This document shows, piece after piece, positions 9,931-18,552 of a DNA stretch of 64,000 bases. Every line of letters begins with the position of its first letter. Position 1 is the first letter of the stretch. The stretch comes from Arenibacter sp. ARW7G5Y1. Its GTDB lineage: Bacteria; Bacteroidota; Bacteroidia; Flavobacteriales; Flavobacteriaceae. The DNA lies in assembly GCF_003201775.1 (NCBI RefSeq), contig NZ_QJJZ01000006.1, positions 175,235 through 239,234 on the forward strand, read 5' to 3'. A program made the translations under genes and the position numbers. The notes under the pieces were generated by a model. That model did no database searches. It was not told the origin of the DNA and worked only from the letters and a program-made list of their open reading frames with translations.

Positions 9931-10973
9931 TGGCGTATATTATAGGAGAAATAGGACAAAACCACAACGGTTCGGTAGATATTGCAAAACTAATTGTAGA
10001 TGTGGTAAGTAGACCGATTCATGATAAGTTATTTAATCAAGATTTAAGAATCATGGATGCCGTTAAATTAACCAAAAGGGATTTAAAGCAAGAATTGTCT
10101 GGCTCGCAAATGAATCGACCATATGATTCAGCTCACTCTTTTGGTAAAACTTATGGCGAGCATAGGGAGGCTTTAGAGCTCAACGATGAACAGCATTTCG
10201 AGGTGTATACCTATGCAAAATCCAAGGGCTTGGATTTTGTAGAAACCTTATGTGCAGTAGGCTGTCTAAGCATTCTTAAACTATTTACGCCAGATAAGCT
10301 AAAAGTGGCATCTAGGGATTTAACAAATTTACCCCTGCTATCTGCTTTAGGGGAAACCAAAATTCCTATAATAATCTCTACTGGAATGGCAGGCGAAAAA
10401 GAATTAAACGATGCTTTAAACGTAATAGGTAAGTATCATAATGACATTTCGATATTACATTGCGTATCAGAATATCCTACTAAATACGAGAATGTGAACT
10501 TAAAAACGATAACCTATTTAAAGGAACATTATGGTCAATATAAAATTGGATATTCAGATCACACTATAGGCATCGCTACTCCTATAGCAGCTGTTGCCAT
10601 GGGAGCAGAAATTATAGAAAAACACATTACTTTGGACAGACAGATGAAAGGTACAGATCAGGCTGGTTCTTTGGCCATAGATGGAATTTACCGAATGGTT
10701 AGAGATATTAGAAATCTCGAAAACTCTCTAGGAGTCGAGAAAATTTTCATTGAAAAATCTGTGGCACAGGCAAGAGAAAAACTAGAGCGTTCTATTGCAA
10801 CTATAAGACCCTTAAAAGCTGGTCACACTATCGTTGAGGAGGATATACATTTGTTAAGTCCTGGAGATGGCATTAAATGGGCTAATAAAGATACTATTAT
10901 TGGTAAAAAATTAATAAAAGATCTCCCTAAAGACGAAATAATTTATTCTGATAACATTTCATCTGAAAATTAA
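9930..10973 (+). CDS. neuB: N-acetylneuraminate synthase family protein (NeuB)
   Basis: A 347-residue nonulosonic acid synthase that condenses phosphoenolpyruvate with a C6 sugar. It has GEIGQNHNG at 6-14, AVKLTKR at 44-50, YGEHREALEL near 75-84, HCVSEYPT near 177-184, YSDHT with His211 and IEKHITLDR with His232. A C-terminal SAF (antifreeze-like) domain covers about 284-345. Unlike the fused paralogue just upstream it keeps all the motifs expected for activity. It shares single bases with both neighbours, so fusion, synthase and phosphatase form a coupled trio. The substrate cannot be read from sequence; mannose-6-phosphate or a ManNAc derivative are the likely options. Confidence 0.88.
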   Translation: MAYIIGEIGQNHNGSVDIAKLIVDVVSRPIHDKLFNQDLRIMDAVKLTKRDLKQELSGSQMNRPYDSAHSFGKTYGEHREALELNDEQHFEVYTYAKSKGLDFVETLCAVGCLSILKLFTPDKLKVASRDLTNLPLLSALGETKIPIIISTGMAGEKELNDALNVIGKYHNDISILHCVSEYPTKYENVNLKTITYLKEHYGQYKIGYSDHTIGIATPIAAVAMGAEIIEKHITLDRQMKGTDQAGSLAIDGIYRMVRDIRNLENSLGVEKIFIEKSVAQAREKLERSIATIRPLKAGHTIVEEDIHLLSPGDGIKWANKDTIIGKKLIKDLPKDEIIYSDNISSEN

Positions 10974-11497
10974 TGCTGCCAAAATTGATTTTAACGGATA
11001 TTGACGGGGTTTGGACAGATGGTGGCATGTATTATGATGAAACAGGGAATGAATTCAAAAAATTTAACACCTATGATAGCGCAGGTGTCCTCTTTTCAAA
11101 AATACTAGATATTCCCTGTGGAATAGTCACCGGAGAAAATGTAAATTCTGTAAAAAGAAGAGGAGAGAAACTAAAAATGGATTATGTTTATCTAGGTATA
11201 AAAAATAAGGTTGAAGTCGTTCAATTGCTAATTGACAAGTTACATATTAAATGGGAAGAAGTTGCCTATATAGGTGATGACATAAACGATTACCATTTGT
11301 TGTCAAAAGTTGGGATCAGTGCCTGCCCAAATAGTGCCCCGGAGTATATTAAGGAAATTGTTAATTGGCAACTCCATAAAAATGGTGGTGAAGGGGTTTT
11401 TAGAGAGTTTGTGGAAAAAATAATACAAGCAAACAATTTAAATATTATAGATCTTATTGAAAATAATAAAGAAATCCAGAATAAAAACATACAGTAA
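10973..11497 (+). CDS. KdsC-like HAD phosphatase, probable nonulosonate-9-phosphatase
   Basis: A compact 174-residue HAD hydrolase without a cap domain. The nucleophile and acid/base Asp9 and Asp11 lie in TDIDGVWTDGG, the motif II Thr in GIVTGEN, and the metal-binding GDDINDYHLL is near residues 102-111. These are features of the KdsC/NeuAc-9-phosphatase group. Its place directly after NeuB, overlapping it by one base, suggests that it dephosphorylates the NeuB product. That in turn implies a phosphorylated substrate, as in the KDN route of Bacteroides thetaiotaomicron. A KDO-8-phosphate role is less likely because no KdsA is adjacent. Confidence 0.8.
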   Translation: MLPKLILTDIDGVWTDGGMYYDETGNEFKKFNTYDSAGVLFSKILDIPCGIVTGENVNSVKRRGEKLKMDYVYLGIKNKVEVVQLLIDKLHIKWEEVAYIGDDINDYHLLSKVGISACPNSAPEYIKEIVNWQLHKNGGEGVFREFVEKIIQANNLNIIDLIENNKEIQNKNIQ

Positions 11498-11586
11498 TTT
11501 TCTATTAAATATGGCAATCCTTTTAAGTTAATATTTAGATCATTGGAAGGATAAATTATTATTTAGGGATTTCAACTTAATAAAGA

Positions 11587-12831
11587 ATGGCTTTTAAATT
11601 TAGTAATCGTTGGAATAATATTATCTATCTCTGGTCTAGTGGATATTTGGATACACTACCTGATTCATTTAGAAATAGAATTTCCTCAAAGTCTTTTAAA
11701 ATTAAGCTAAGCTTAATTTTAAAAGACTTTTCAGCTGATTTTTTAAGGCTCTTTAAGAGCGATGTAATACCCCAAAATAAAGTGTGGTTTTTAGCATTAA
11801 CCCAAAATAACTACGATGCTTTAAAGAAAATAAAACAAGGGGTTCCAAATTCCATATTCATCTCGTTTTTTAGGTTTAGGTCCAATATTAATAATGAAAC
11901 ATATTATTTTAATTTACGGCTTAGATTTTTATACGATTTAATATATCCAATTATGCTATTTTTTTATGCATTGGGAAATAAAAAAAAAGCATTAAATTAT
12001 TTTGACTTACTAGTAACCGTAAATGGTTCTTACGAGGAGTGCTTAAGACTACTTAAAAAAGCCCAACCTCAAGCAATTATTTTTTCTAATGATCATTTGG
12101 TAATAGCACGAGCCTTACTTTTGGCCGCCAATAATTTAGGGATAAAAACCCACTACGTGCAGCATGCTTCAGTTTCAGAATACTTTCCTCCTTTAGAATT
12201 CACTTATGCATTATTGGAAGGTCAAGATGCCTATGATAAATATTTAAGATGTGGAAATATTACATCTCAAGTGCATCTTGTTGGGATGTCTAAATTCGAT
12301 GATTTTTATGATCAAATCAATACAAATAACACGCTTAAAACATTAGGTTTGGCGTTTAATTTATCAGATGATCTGGCGATTGTCTCTGGGACATTATCTT
12401 CAATACATAAAAAATTTCCTAATCTTAAAATCATTTTACGCCCTCATCCAGGTGAATTGAGGGATCTTTCCAATTTCAGTGGATATATAATTTCAGATTC
12501 AAAAAAAGAGAATTCATTTGAGTTCCTTAAGAAAATAGACGTTCTCATTACCGGAGACTCTTCTATTCATCTAGAGGCAACTTTACTAAATGTATATTCT
12601 ATATATTATGTGCTTAGTACAAGGAACGTGTTTGATTATTATTCCTTCGTAAAAAATGGACTAATAACACACTGTGAAGATTTCAATCAATTAGAAAGCC
12701 AAATCGAACAGTTAATTGTTTCTAAAAAAAATATTCAGAAAAGGGCCACATATTATAATGCAGCTATTGGTGAAAATTTCTGTGGAAAATCCACCCAAAA
12801 GATTATAGAAATTATTTCCACGAGCCTTTAG
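11587..12831 (+). CDS. putative GT-B glycosyltransferase, candidate nonulosonate transferase
   Basis: A 414-residue cytoplasmic protein with a GT-B-like architecture. The C-terminal half has IILRPHPGE near residue 280 and ITGDSSIHLEA near 320, a pattern shared by CDP-glycerol-type transferases and bacterial sialyl- or polysialyltransferases, where an HP motif contacts the CMP donor. QHASVSEYFPPLEFTYALLEG in the middle is also typical of that broad group. Because it follows the CMP-nonulosonate genes, it is the best candidate to transfer that sugar, but this is inferred from position and motif. Codons 34-48 lie on a perfect 43-nt palindrome (11688-11730), which is odd for a coding sequence. 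Confidence 0.65.
   Translation: MAFKFSNRWNNIIYLWSSGYLDTLPDSFRNRISSKSFKIKLSLILKDFSADFLRLFKSDVIPQNKVWFLALTQNNYDALKKIKQGVPNSIFISFFRFRSNINNETYYFNLRLRFLYDLIYPIMLFFYALGNKKKALNYFDLLVTVNGSYEECLRLLKKAQPQAIIFSNDHLVIARALLLAANNLGIKTHYVQHASVSEYFPPLEFTYALLEGQDAYDKYLRCGNITSQVHLVGMSKFDDFYDQINTNNTLKTLGLAFNLSDDLAIVSGTLSSIHKKFPNLKIILRPHPGELRDLSNFSGYIISDSKKENSFEFLKKIDVLITGDSSIHLEATLLNVYSIYYVLSTRNVFDYYSFVKNGLITHCEDFNQLESQIEQLIVSKKNIQKRATYYNAAIGENFCGKSTQKIIEIISTSL
11688..11730. repeat. perfect 21-bp inverted repeat inside a coding sequence
   Basis: Bases 11688-11708 and 11710-11730 are exact reverse complements around a single central A. The arm begins AAAGTCTTTTAAAATTAAGC. It is translated in frame as part of the glycosyltransferase N-terminal region. 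No flanking target duplication or transposase was seen. In RNA it would form a long hairpin early in the message. Confidence 0.97.
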
Positions 12832-12838
12832 GTAACTT

Positions 12839-14284
12839 ATGAGTAAAAATAAAATAATCCTAAATTCCGGAATTTATAGTTTATTAAGCCTTTTACAAAA
12901 GGGAGTCAATTTTTTTATGGTTCCTGTTTTAACGGTTTATTTGACAACATTTGACTATGGCATTGTTGCGGTTGTGACTGCTATAAACTTATTCTTAAAC
13001 AAATTATATCTGCTTTCACTAGATGGAAGTATTAATCGGTTTTATTACGAATATGAGAACGATAAAGAAAAAATTAAAAGGTTGTTCGGTACCATTGTAA
13101 CCTTTGTACTTGCTGTGAGCACGATATTTTCAGTTATCATATTCTTAGGACATAAATATTTCATAGATCCATTTTTAAGCGATGTTGATTTTTACCCATA
13201 TATGCTTTTAGGTATGGTTTCGGTTTTCTTTAATCCTATTTTCACAATATATCAAAATACGTTGCAAGCTCAACAGAACGGGAAAAAATATGGAAAACAA
13301 AACATGATGTTTTTTATTGTCAATATTTGTTTGCTATTGATAGGTGTAGTGGTTTTAGATATGGGTGCAAAGGGCTTATTGGGAGCCCTGGCATTAACCA
13401 ATATCATTTTTTTCATGTACACACTTACACGCTTTGGAAAAGAAATAAAGTTTGGGATAGATCGGCATCTTTTAAAAGAGAGTTTAACATATTCGTTGCC
13501 ATTAATTCCCCATTCAATATCCGGAATAGCAACCAATACGATAGATCGCTTATTTGTCAACAGTTTTCTGTCTACTGCCTCTGCTGGTATTTATGCATTA
13601 GGAAATACTTTTGGGGGCATTATTTTTTTAATTGCTTCTGGAGTTAATCAAGCCTTTGTACCCTGGTTTAATGAACAGGTAAAATCAGGAAACAATTACA
13701 AAATTCCAGCAATAGCTAAATTACTTGTGTTAATCTATTCCATAATTGCCTTAGGAATTTCTTACTTTGGAAAAGAAGTCATAGCATATGTAACGCCCAA
13801 TGCCTACCATGAAGCATGGAAAGTAATTCCATTTATTTCATTTGCGTTTGTTTTTCATAGTTTATACTATTTTTTTTCAACGCCTTTGTTTTATAATATC
13901 AAAAAAAAAGGAAGCAGGGTTTTACCTATATTTACTGTGTCCGCGGCAGTGATAAATATTACACTTAACTACATTTTAATAGTTAGATATGGCATGATTG
14001 GCGTGGCTATTGCCACATTAATTACAAAAGTGCTTTTGATATTGGCTTTGAGCAGAATATACAAGAAGTATGTGCTTATTAATTATCCAAACGCGATAAT
14101 GATACTATTACCCATTGTTTATTTTGGAATTGCCATGATTTCCTTTTATAAGTTCGGAAACAATGAACTTATATATAAAATTATAATTTACATATTAGTT
14201 TTATTTTTAACAAGCCTTTTCTTTGGTAAAGAAATAAGAGTAATAAAATTAAAAGCCGCAAGGCTATACGGTCAAAAAAAATGA
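12839..14284 (+). CDS. wzx: Wzx-type oligosaccharide flippase
   Basis: A 481-residue polytopic membrane protein of the MATE/MOP flippase superfamily, with about 12 hydrophobic segments. The N-terminal SGIYSLLSLLQKGVNFFMVPVLTVYLT and the later YSLPLIPHSISGIATNTIDRLFVN are typical of polysaccharide exporters. It would flip lipid-linked repeat units to the periplasmic face of the inner membrane. It starts 7 nt after the glycosyltransferase and overlaps the polymerase gene by 4 nt. A run of nine A at 13901-13909 lies in the coding sequence and is a possible slippage site. Confidence 0.9.
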   Translation: MSKNKIILNSGIYSLLSLLQKGVNFFMVPVLTVYLTTFDYGIVAVVTAINLFLNKLYLLSLDGSINRFYYEYENDKEKIKRLFGTIVTFVLAVSTIFSVIIFLGHKYFIDPFLSDVDFYPYMLLGMVSVFFNPIFTIYQNTLQAQQNGKKYGKQNMMFFIVNICLLLIGVVVLDMGAKGLLGALALTNIIFFMYTLTRFGKEIKFGIDRHLLKESLTYSLPLIPHSISGIATNTIDRLFVNSFLSTASAGIYALGNTFGGIIFLIASGVNQAFVPWFNEQVKSGNNYKIPAIAKLLVLIYSIIALGISYFGKEVIAYVTPNAYHEAWKVIPFISFAFVFHSLYYFFSTPLFYNIKKKGSRVLPIFTVSAAVINITLNYILIVRYGMIGVAIATLITKVLLILALSRIYKKYVLINYPNAIMILLPIVYFGIAMISFYKFGNNELIYKIIIYILVLFLTSLFFGKEIRVIKLKAARLYGQKK

Positions 14285-15495
14285 AAATAAAACTAGATTT
14301 ATTTTATTATTATTCTTTCGTAGTAATTTTATTTCTAATCTTTATTGTTGGAGGAGGTATCCAATACTTTTTAGGAGTCCCTAATACAGTATACACTCTA
14401 ATCATCTTATCAATAATTTATCTCTTAATTTTTTTTAACCTTCTATCAACGAGAAAACTATTAATAAGTAAAGTTATTTTGACTTGTATTATCTACCTGT
14501 TTTTCATTTTGATAAGCAGTTTTCTTAATAAAACAGAACCTTTAAAAGTAATTCTATATTCAATTTTTGCTTTAATTCCATTAGGAGTTTATTACCTGTA
14601 TTCCATCTTAGAGAATAGACACATAAGCATAAAGCCATTGATGAATTCTTTTTTTAGAATTCTAGCTTTAATTCAGCTGCCCATTATATTAATTCAAAAA
14701 TACGGGTATGATTTACTAATAAAATTCAATAATTCCAACCAAAATATCAGCGATTATGATGCAATGTTCGGTTCCTTTTTTATCAAGGCAGACCATTCAT
14801 TGGGTTTTTTTTTATTGATTTATATTATTAGTATAATATTTAAAATTAGGCGAAAAGAAATTAAACAAATTCCATGGTTTTTATTGTTATATCTAACTGT
14901 AACAATCTTTATAATGGAATCCAATCTAACTAAACTAATGCTGATTCTAGTTTTCTTATATTATTTGTTTCTATGGATATATAGGAAGATAAAACTACTA
15001 GGTATAGGAATCATGTTATTAATAAGTTTTATCACGTTTAATTTGGCACTTAAAGATCCTGCCATTAACGGAGAAGTTCAATCATTTAAAAAAAAGTATA
15101 CCCCAGAACAATCTTTCATTGCATTTGAAAAGGGCTATGCCAAACGACCACAAATAGTCATTACATATGTTTCCAAAACACCTATAAAATGGTTTGGAGA
15201 CGGCCCTTATGATTACTACAATATATTCACAGGGAAGTTTAAACAAACCTTGAATTTTTCACAATTGATTTGGACTTATAATGATTTGGGGATATTTGGA
15301 TTATTAACAGTGATTTTATTGGCTTTTTTTTTAATAAAATCACTTTCATTAGACCCAGAGTCAAAGAAGCTATTTTTTTTAGTTATATTAATGTATTTAT
15401 TTATGACAACCGTTTTTTCGGATTTAGCCATGACTTTATCCTTATTGCTTATAAGAAACAACAAAATTGAAAGCTTAGATATTAGAGAAAGCTAA
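14281..15495 (+). CDS. wzy: Wzy-like polysaccharide polymerase
   Basis: A 404-residue very hydrophobic protein with about 10 membrane segments and one larger extracytoplasmic loop (about residues 260-330) containing FKKKYTPEQSF and WFGDGPYDYYN. Such topology, low conservation and position just after the flippase are the usual signs of a Wzy polymerase, which joins repeat units in the periplasm. It lacks the HNxYL motif seen in the second candidate at 17263. The region is extremely AT-rich (13 of 60 bases are G or C in 14401-14460). A T9 tract occurs at 14805-14813. Confidence 0.72.
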   Translation: MKIKLDLFYYYSFVVILFLIFIVGGGIQYFLGVPNTVYTLIILSIIYLLIFFNLLSTRKLLISKVILTCIIYLFFILISSFLNKTEPLKVILYSIFALIPLGVYYLYSILENRHISIKPLMNSFFRILALIQLPIILIQKYGYDLLIKFNNSNQNISDYDAMFGSFFIKADHSLGFFLLIYIISIIFKIRRKEIKQIPWFLLLYLTVTIFIMESNLTKLMLILVFLYYLFLWIYRKIKLLGIGIMLLISFITFNLALKDPAINGEVQSFKKKYTPEQSFIAFEKGYAKRPQIVITYVSKTPIKWFGDGPYDYYNIFTGKFKQTLNFSQLIWTYNDLGIFGLLTVILLAFFLIKSLSLDPESKKLFFLVILMYLFMTTVFSDLAMTLSLLLIRNNKIESLDIRES

Positions 15496-15537
15496 ATATA
15501 AATTTGTCTAATCAATGTTAATATATATTTTTCTTAA

Positions 15538-16080
15538 ATGAAGCCTAAGTTTTATGTTTTCTTTTCTTTTATTATAATCGCCTGTTCATCAAATATAGAT
15601 CGAACTAATTCCACGTGTCTTGATAATTTTAGAAATCCAGAAACAAATAAAACCAGCTTTCATATTTCTTTACTGATGGAAATTGAAAAAGATGATGTCT
15701 TAGAAGTTTACTACATAGATGACCCCAAGAAACAAGCATTTCAATCCGACAAAAAAATTAGAAAGAAAGTCCTTGGCAACACCCAAAATCAAGAAGTACA
15801 ATTTAATCTACCCGATAAAATTAAACTCCACAAATTTCGGATTGATTTAGGTGAAAATAGTAATCAAAAAAATATAAAGATCCAAGAGATTAAAATAGAG
15901 CACAAAGAAAACGTTATATCAATAAAAGACAGTTTAATTCCATACTTATTTGATATTAACAATTACCTCGATTTAAACAATAAAAATGGTGATTTTAAAA
16001 TTCAGGATAAAGAAAATAAAAGAGATCCATTTATTATTTCGAATGCCACTTTAATTAAAAAAATGAAAATTGAACTTTAA
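15538..16080 (+). CDS. small lipoprotein homologous to the AlgJ-like N-terminal domain
   Basis: A 180-residue predicted lipoprotein. A hydrophobic signal ends at IIAC, with Cys16 as the lipidation site. I know no family name for it. By eye the mature part aligns with residues 35-170 of the AlgJ/AlgX-like protein at 6347: LEVYYIDD against FQLYYREA, VQFNLPDKIKLHKFRIDLGEN against a matching stretch ending FDFGNSE, and DPFIISNATLIKKMK against SPFLLSIDLEKLINC. It seems to be the same domain as a free lipoprotein. The fold could be a carbohydrate-binding beta-sandwich, but that is only an inference. It lies between the polymerase and a glycosyltransferase. Confidence 0.72.
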   Translation: MKPKFYVFFSFIIIACSSNIDRTNSTCLDNFRNPETNKTSFHISLLMEIEKDDVLEVYYIDDPKKQAFQSDKKIRKKVLGNTQNQEVQFNLPDKIKLHKFRIDLGENSNQKNIKIQEIKIEHKENVISIKDSLIPYLFDINNYLDLNNKNGDFKIQDKENKRDPFIISNATLIKKMKIEL

Positions 16081-16089
16081 TCCCTATAT

Positions 16090-17256
16090 ATGAATTTACT
16101 AATAGTACCATTTCATGACTGGAGAAAAATTATTTTGGAAGGATTTCGAACTAGAGATGCCCATTTTATTGAAGAATTGGATAAAAACAAAGACATAGTT
16201 AAAATCATAATTAATAGACCAACAACGTTGGTTGAAATAATCTTAAAAAGAAAGCTCAATTTAATTAAGGGAGAGATAATTCTTAAAAAGAATGGGTTTC
16301 GATTATATAAGATCAACAAGGAATTATATGTAATCGATTTCGTTTCCAGCAACTTTATTGGACAGATTAAAGGCGGATACAAATGGTTTATTCAAAATTA
16401 TGGGAATCATGAATACATTGGATTTATTAACGATGTACTAGATAAATTAAATATTGGAAACGATTATTACCTGTTAAACCAAAATATTTTTGCTTCCGAA
16501 CTAACTAAAAGCCTGAAGCCGAAAATTTCTGTTTTTGATGCTTGGGATAATTTTACAAAGTTTACAGTGTATGAGCATATAAAAGAAGAATTAAAGAGTG
16601 CCTACCATTTATATGCCAAATACTGCGATTTCTGGATAACCAATTCAAAAGATAATATAATTGATTTTTCAAAGTGGTACAAACCTAAAGATATTATCTT
16701 AATAACGAATGGTGTGGATGTACTCAGGTTTAAAGGCCCTATTGAGGAAACACCTGAGGATATGAAAGTGATTCCTAGGCCAATAGTTGGGTTTGGCGGT
16801 AAAATCACACAACTTATCGATGTTGAATTATTAAACAAATCCATGGCTAAAGCCAAAAACATCTCATTTGTGTTTGTGGGTCAAATATTGGATAAGAAAG
16901 TTTTTTCACAAATAGAAAAATGTAATAATTTTTATTATTTAGGAGACAAACATTATGATATATATCCCAACTATGTCAAAAGTTTTGATGTCTGTATTGT
17001 ACCATATGTTGTAAAAAGAGAGAAAAAATCTGGAGCCAATACTATCAAGGTATACGAATATTTAGCTACAGATAAAAAAGTAGTTGGCACCAATTCAAAT
17101 GGCTTGGAGGACTTAAAGGAACACCTATATATTGTACAAAATGCCAATGAATTTGCTTCAGAAATTAGTGATATACAAAATAACAAAAAACAAATTGATT
17201 TGGATTATCATTCTTGGAAAACTAAAACCAAACAATTTTTAAGGTTATTGGACTAG
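16090..17256 (+). CDS. family 1/4-type glycosyltransferase
   Basis: A 388-residue GT-B glycosyltransferase acting at the cytoplasmic side of the membrane. The C-terminal half carries PIVGFGGKI near residue 235, SFVFVGQI near 257, and FDVCIVPYVVKREKKSGANTIKVYEYLATDKKVVGT near 298-335, a donor-binding region typical of GT4-like enzymes. The nucleotide sugar and acceptor cannot be predicted. It follows the small lipoprotein by 9 nt and precedes the ligase-like gene by 6 nt, so it is part of the same transcription unit. Confidence 0.8.
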   Translation: MNLLIVPFHDWRKIILEGFRTRDAHFIEELDKNKDIVKIIINRPTTLVEIILKRKLNLIKGEIILKKNGFRLYKINKELYVIDFVSSNFIGQIKGGYKWFIQNYGNHEYIGFINDVLDKLNIGNDYYLLNQNIFASELTKSLKPKISVFDAWDNFTKFTVYEHIKEELKSAYHLYAKYCDFWITNSKDNIIDFSKWYKPKDIILITNGVDVLRFKGPIEETPEDMKVIPRPIVGFGGKITQLIDVELLNKSMAKAKNISFVFVGQILDKKVFSQIEKCNNFYYLGDKHYDIYPNYVKSFDVCIVPYVVKREKKSGANTIKVYEYLATDKKVVGTNSNGLEDLKEHLYIVQNANEFASEISDIQNNKKQIDLDYHSWKTKTKQFLRLLD

Positions 17257-17262
17257 AAAATT

Positions 17263-18552
17263 ATGGGAATTAAAAAAATATTTCTTGACAAAGAAAGAAT
17301 TAAAATATATCTCCTTATTTTAATAGTAGTTACAATACCATACAAAATCAATATAGGAAATGCGGCGCTAATCTTAGCAATTATATATAATCTTTTATTT
17401 TTTGAAAGGAAGAACTTTCAAAAAATAAAATCCTTTTCTGTTATCTTTCCTATAACATTTTTCTTAGCTTCCGTGTTAAGTAGTTTAATGAGCAAGGATT
17501 ATTTAGAAGGTATTGGACAATTAGATCGCCAATTACTATTATTGTTAATTGTAATAATACTTGCCAACATTCAGTTGACAGAAAAAATTATTGAAAAGGT
17601 TTTGAAATGTTTTTTCTTTTCAACAATTATTGGTACACTAATCTTATTATTCAACCTACTTATAAATATTATTTATGGGGCTACATTTAAAAATCTGACT
17701 TTTCATGATTTTACTGCTTTATACGACCAGCACCCTGTTTATTATGCCCTATACTTATCATTAAGTATATTTTATGGTCTGGATAGATTAATTAATTATA
17801 AGGTAAAAAACAAGGTCGCTACCATCACAGGCCTATTGATTCTTTTTTTTGGATTGGTTTTATGTGCTTCCAAAGCTGTTATTTTTATTGATGTTATAAT
17901 CATCGCTATATTAATTTTATATAGAATTGAACATACCAAAAAAAAAATATTATATGGCACTTTACTTACGGTCATAGCAATTGGCACTATAAATCTTTCT
18001 TTTGTGAAGGAAAGATTTCTCGATGGTCTGACCTTAAATGACCAAATAATCTCATTTACACCGTCAAGTCATTTTGGGGAAAAGAAAAATTTCACCTATC
18101 TGGAAAAAACTAAGATAAGTGATTTAGAACTTAGGATTCTCTTTTTGAAAATTGGCATTTATCATCTAATTGATGATGATAAAGTTTTATTCGGATATGG
18201 CCAAGGTGACGTACAAGATTTCATAGATTACCATCTCTTTACTTATAATTTAGGCCCAAATTGGTTCGAAGGTTTTAATGTTCACAACCAATATTTGCAT
18301 ATCCTACTGACCTATGGGATATTTGTTTTAATTTTTTTTATGACTTATTTAATCTTTAGCTTTACCAAAGCTATTCGGAATAAGGACCATTTGCATTTAT
18401 TCTTTTTAATATCAATGTGTTTTGTGTTTATTTTTGAAGTCTCCTTGTTTAGAAATAAGGGAATTATTTTTTTTTATTTTTTTAATACACTTTTTTTACT
18501 AAAACAATATCGATTTGAAAATTGCCATTCTAGGAACACGCGGAGTGCCTAA
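17263..18552 (+). CDS. O-antigen ligase-like membrane protein
   Basis: A 429-residue polytopic protein of the O-antigen ligase/Wzy_C superfamily. About 11 membrane segments and a large periplasmic loop containing GYGQGDVQDFIDYH and then FNVHNQYLHILLTYG are seen. The HNQYL motif is the usual landmark of WaaL-type ligases and some polymerases. With another polymerase candidate at 14281, this one may ligate the finished glycan to its lipid or protein carrier; the reverse is also possible. Its 3' end overlaps the next gene by 38 nt. A T9 run lies at 18467-18475. Confidence 0.78.
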   Translation: MGIKKIFLDKERIKIYLLILIVVTIPYKINIGNAALILAIIYNLLFFERKNFQKIKSFSVIFPITFFLASVLSSLMSKDYLEGIGQLDRQLLLLLIVIILANIQLTEKIIEKVLKCFFFSTIIGTLILLFNLLINIIYGATFKNLTFHDFTALYDQHPVYYALYLSLSIFYGLDRLINYKVKNKVATITGLLILFFGLVLCASKAVIFIDVIIIAILILYRIEHTKKKILYGTLLTVIAIGTINLSFVKERFLDGLTLNDQIISFTPSSHFGEKKNFTYLEKTKISDLELRILFLKIGIYHLIDDDKVLFGYGQGDVQDFIDYHLFTYNLGPNWFEGFNVHNQYLHILLTYGIFVLIFFMTYLIFSFTKAIRNKDHLHLFFLISMCFVFIFEVSLFRNKGIIFFYFFNTLFLLKQYRFENCHSRNTRSA

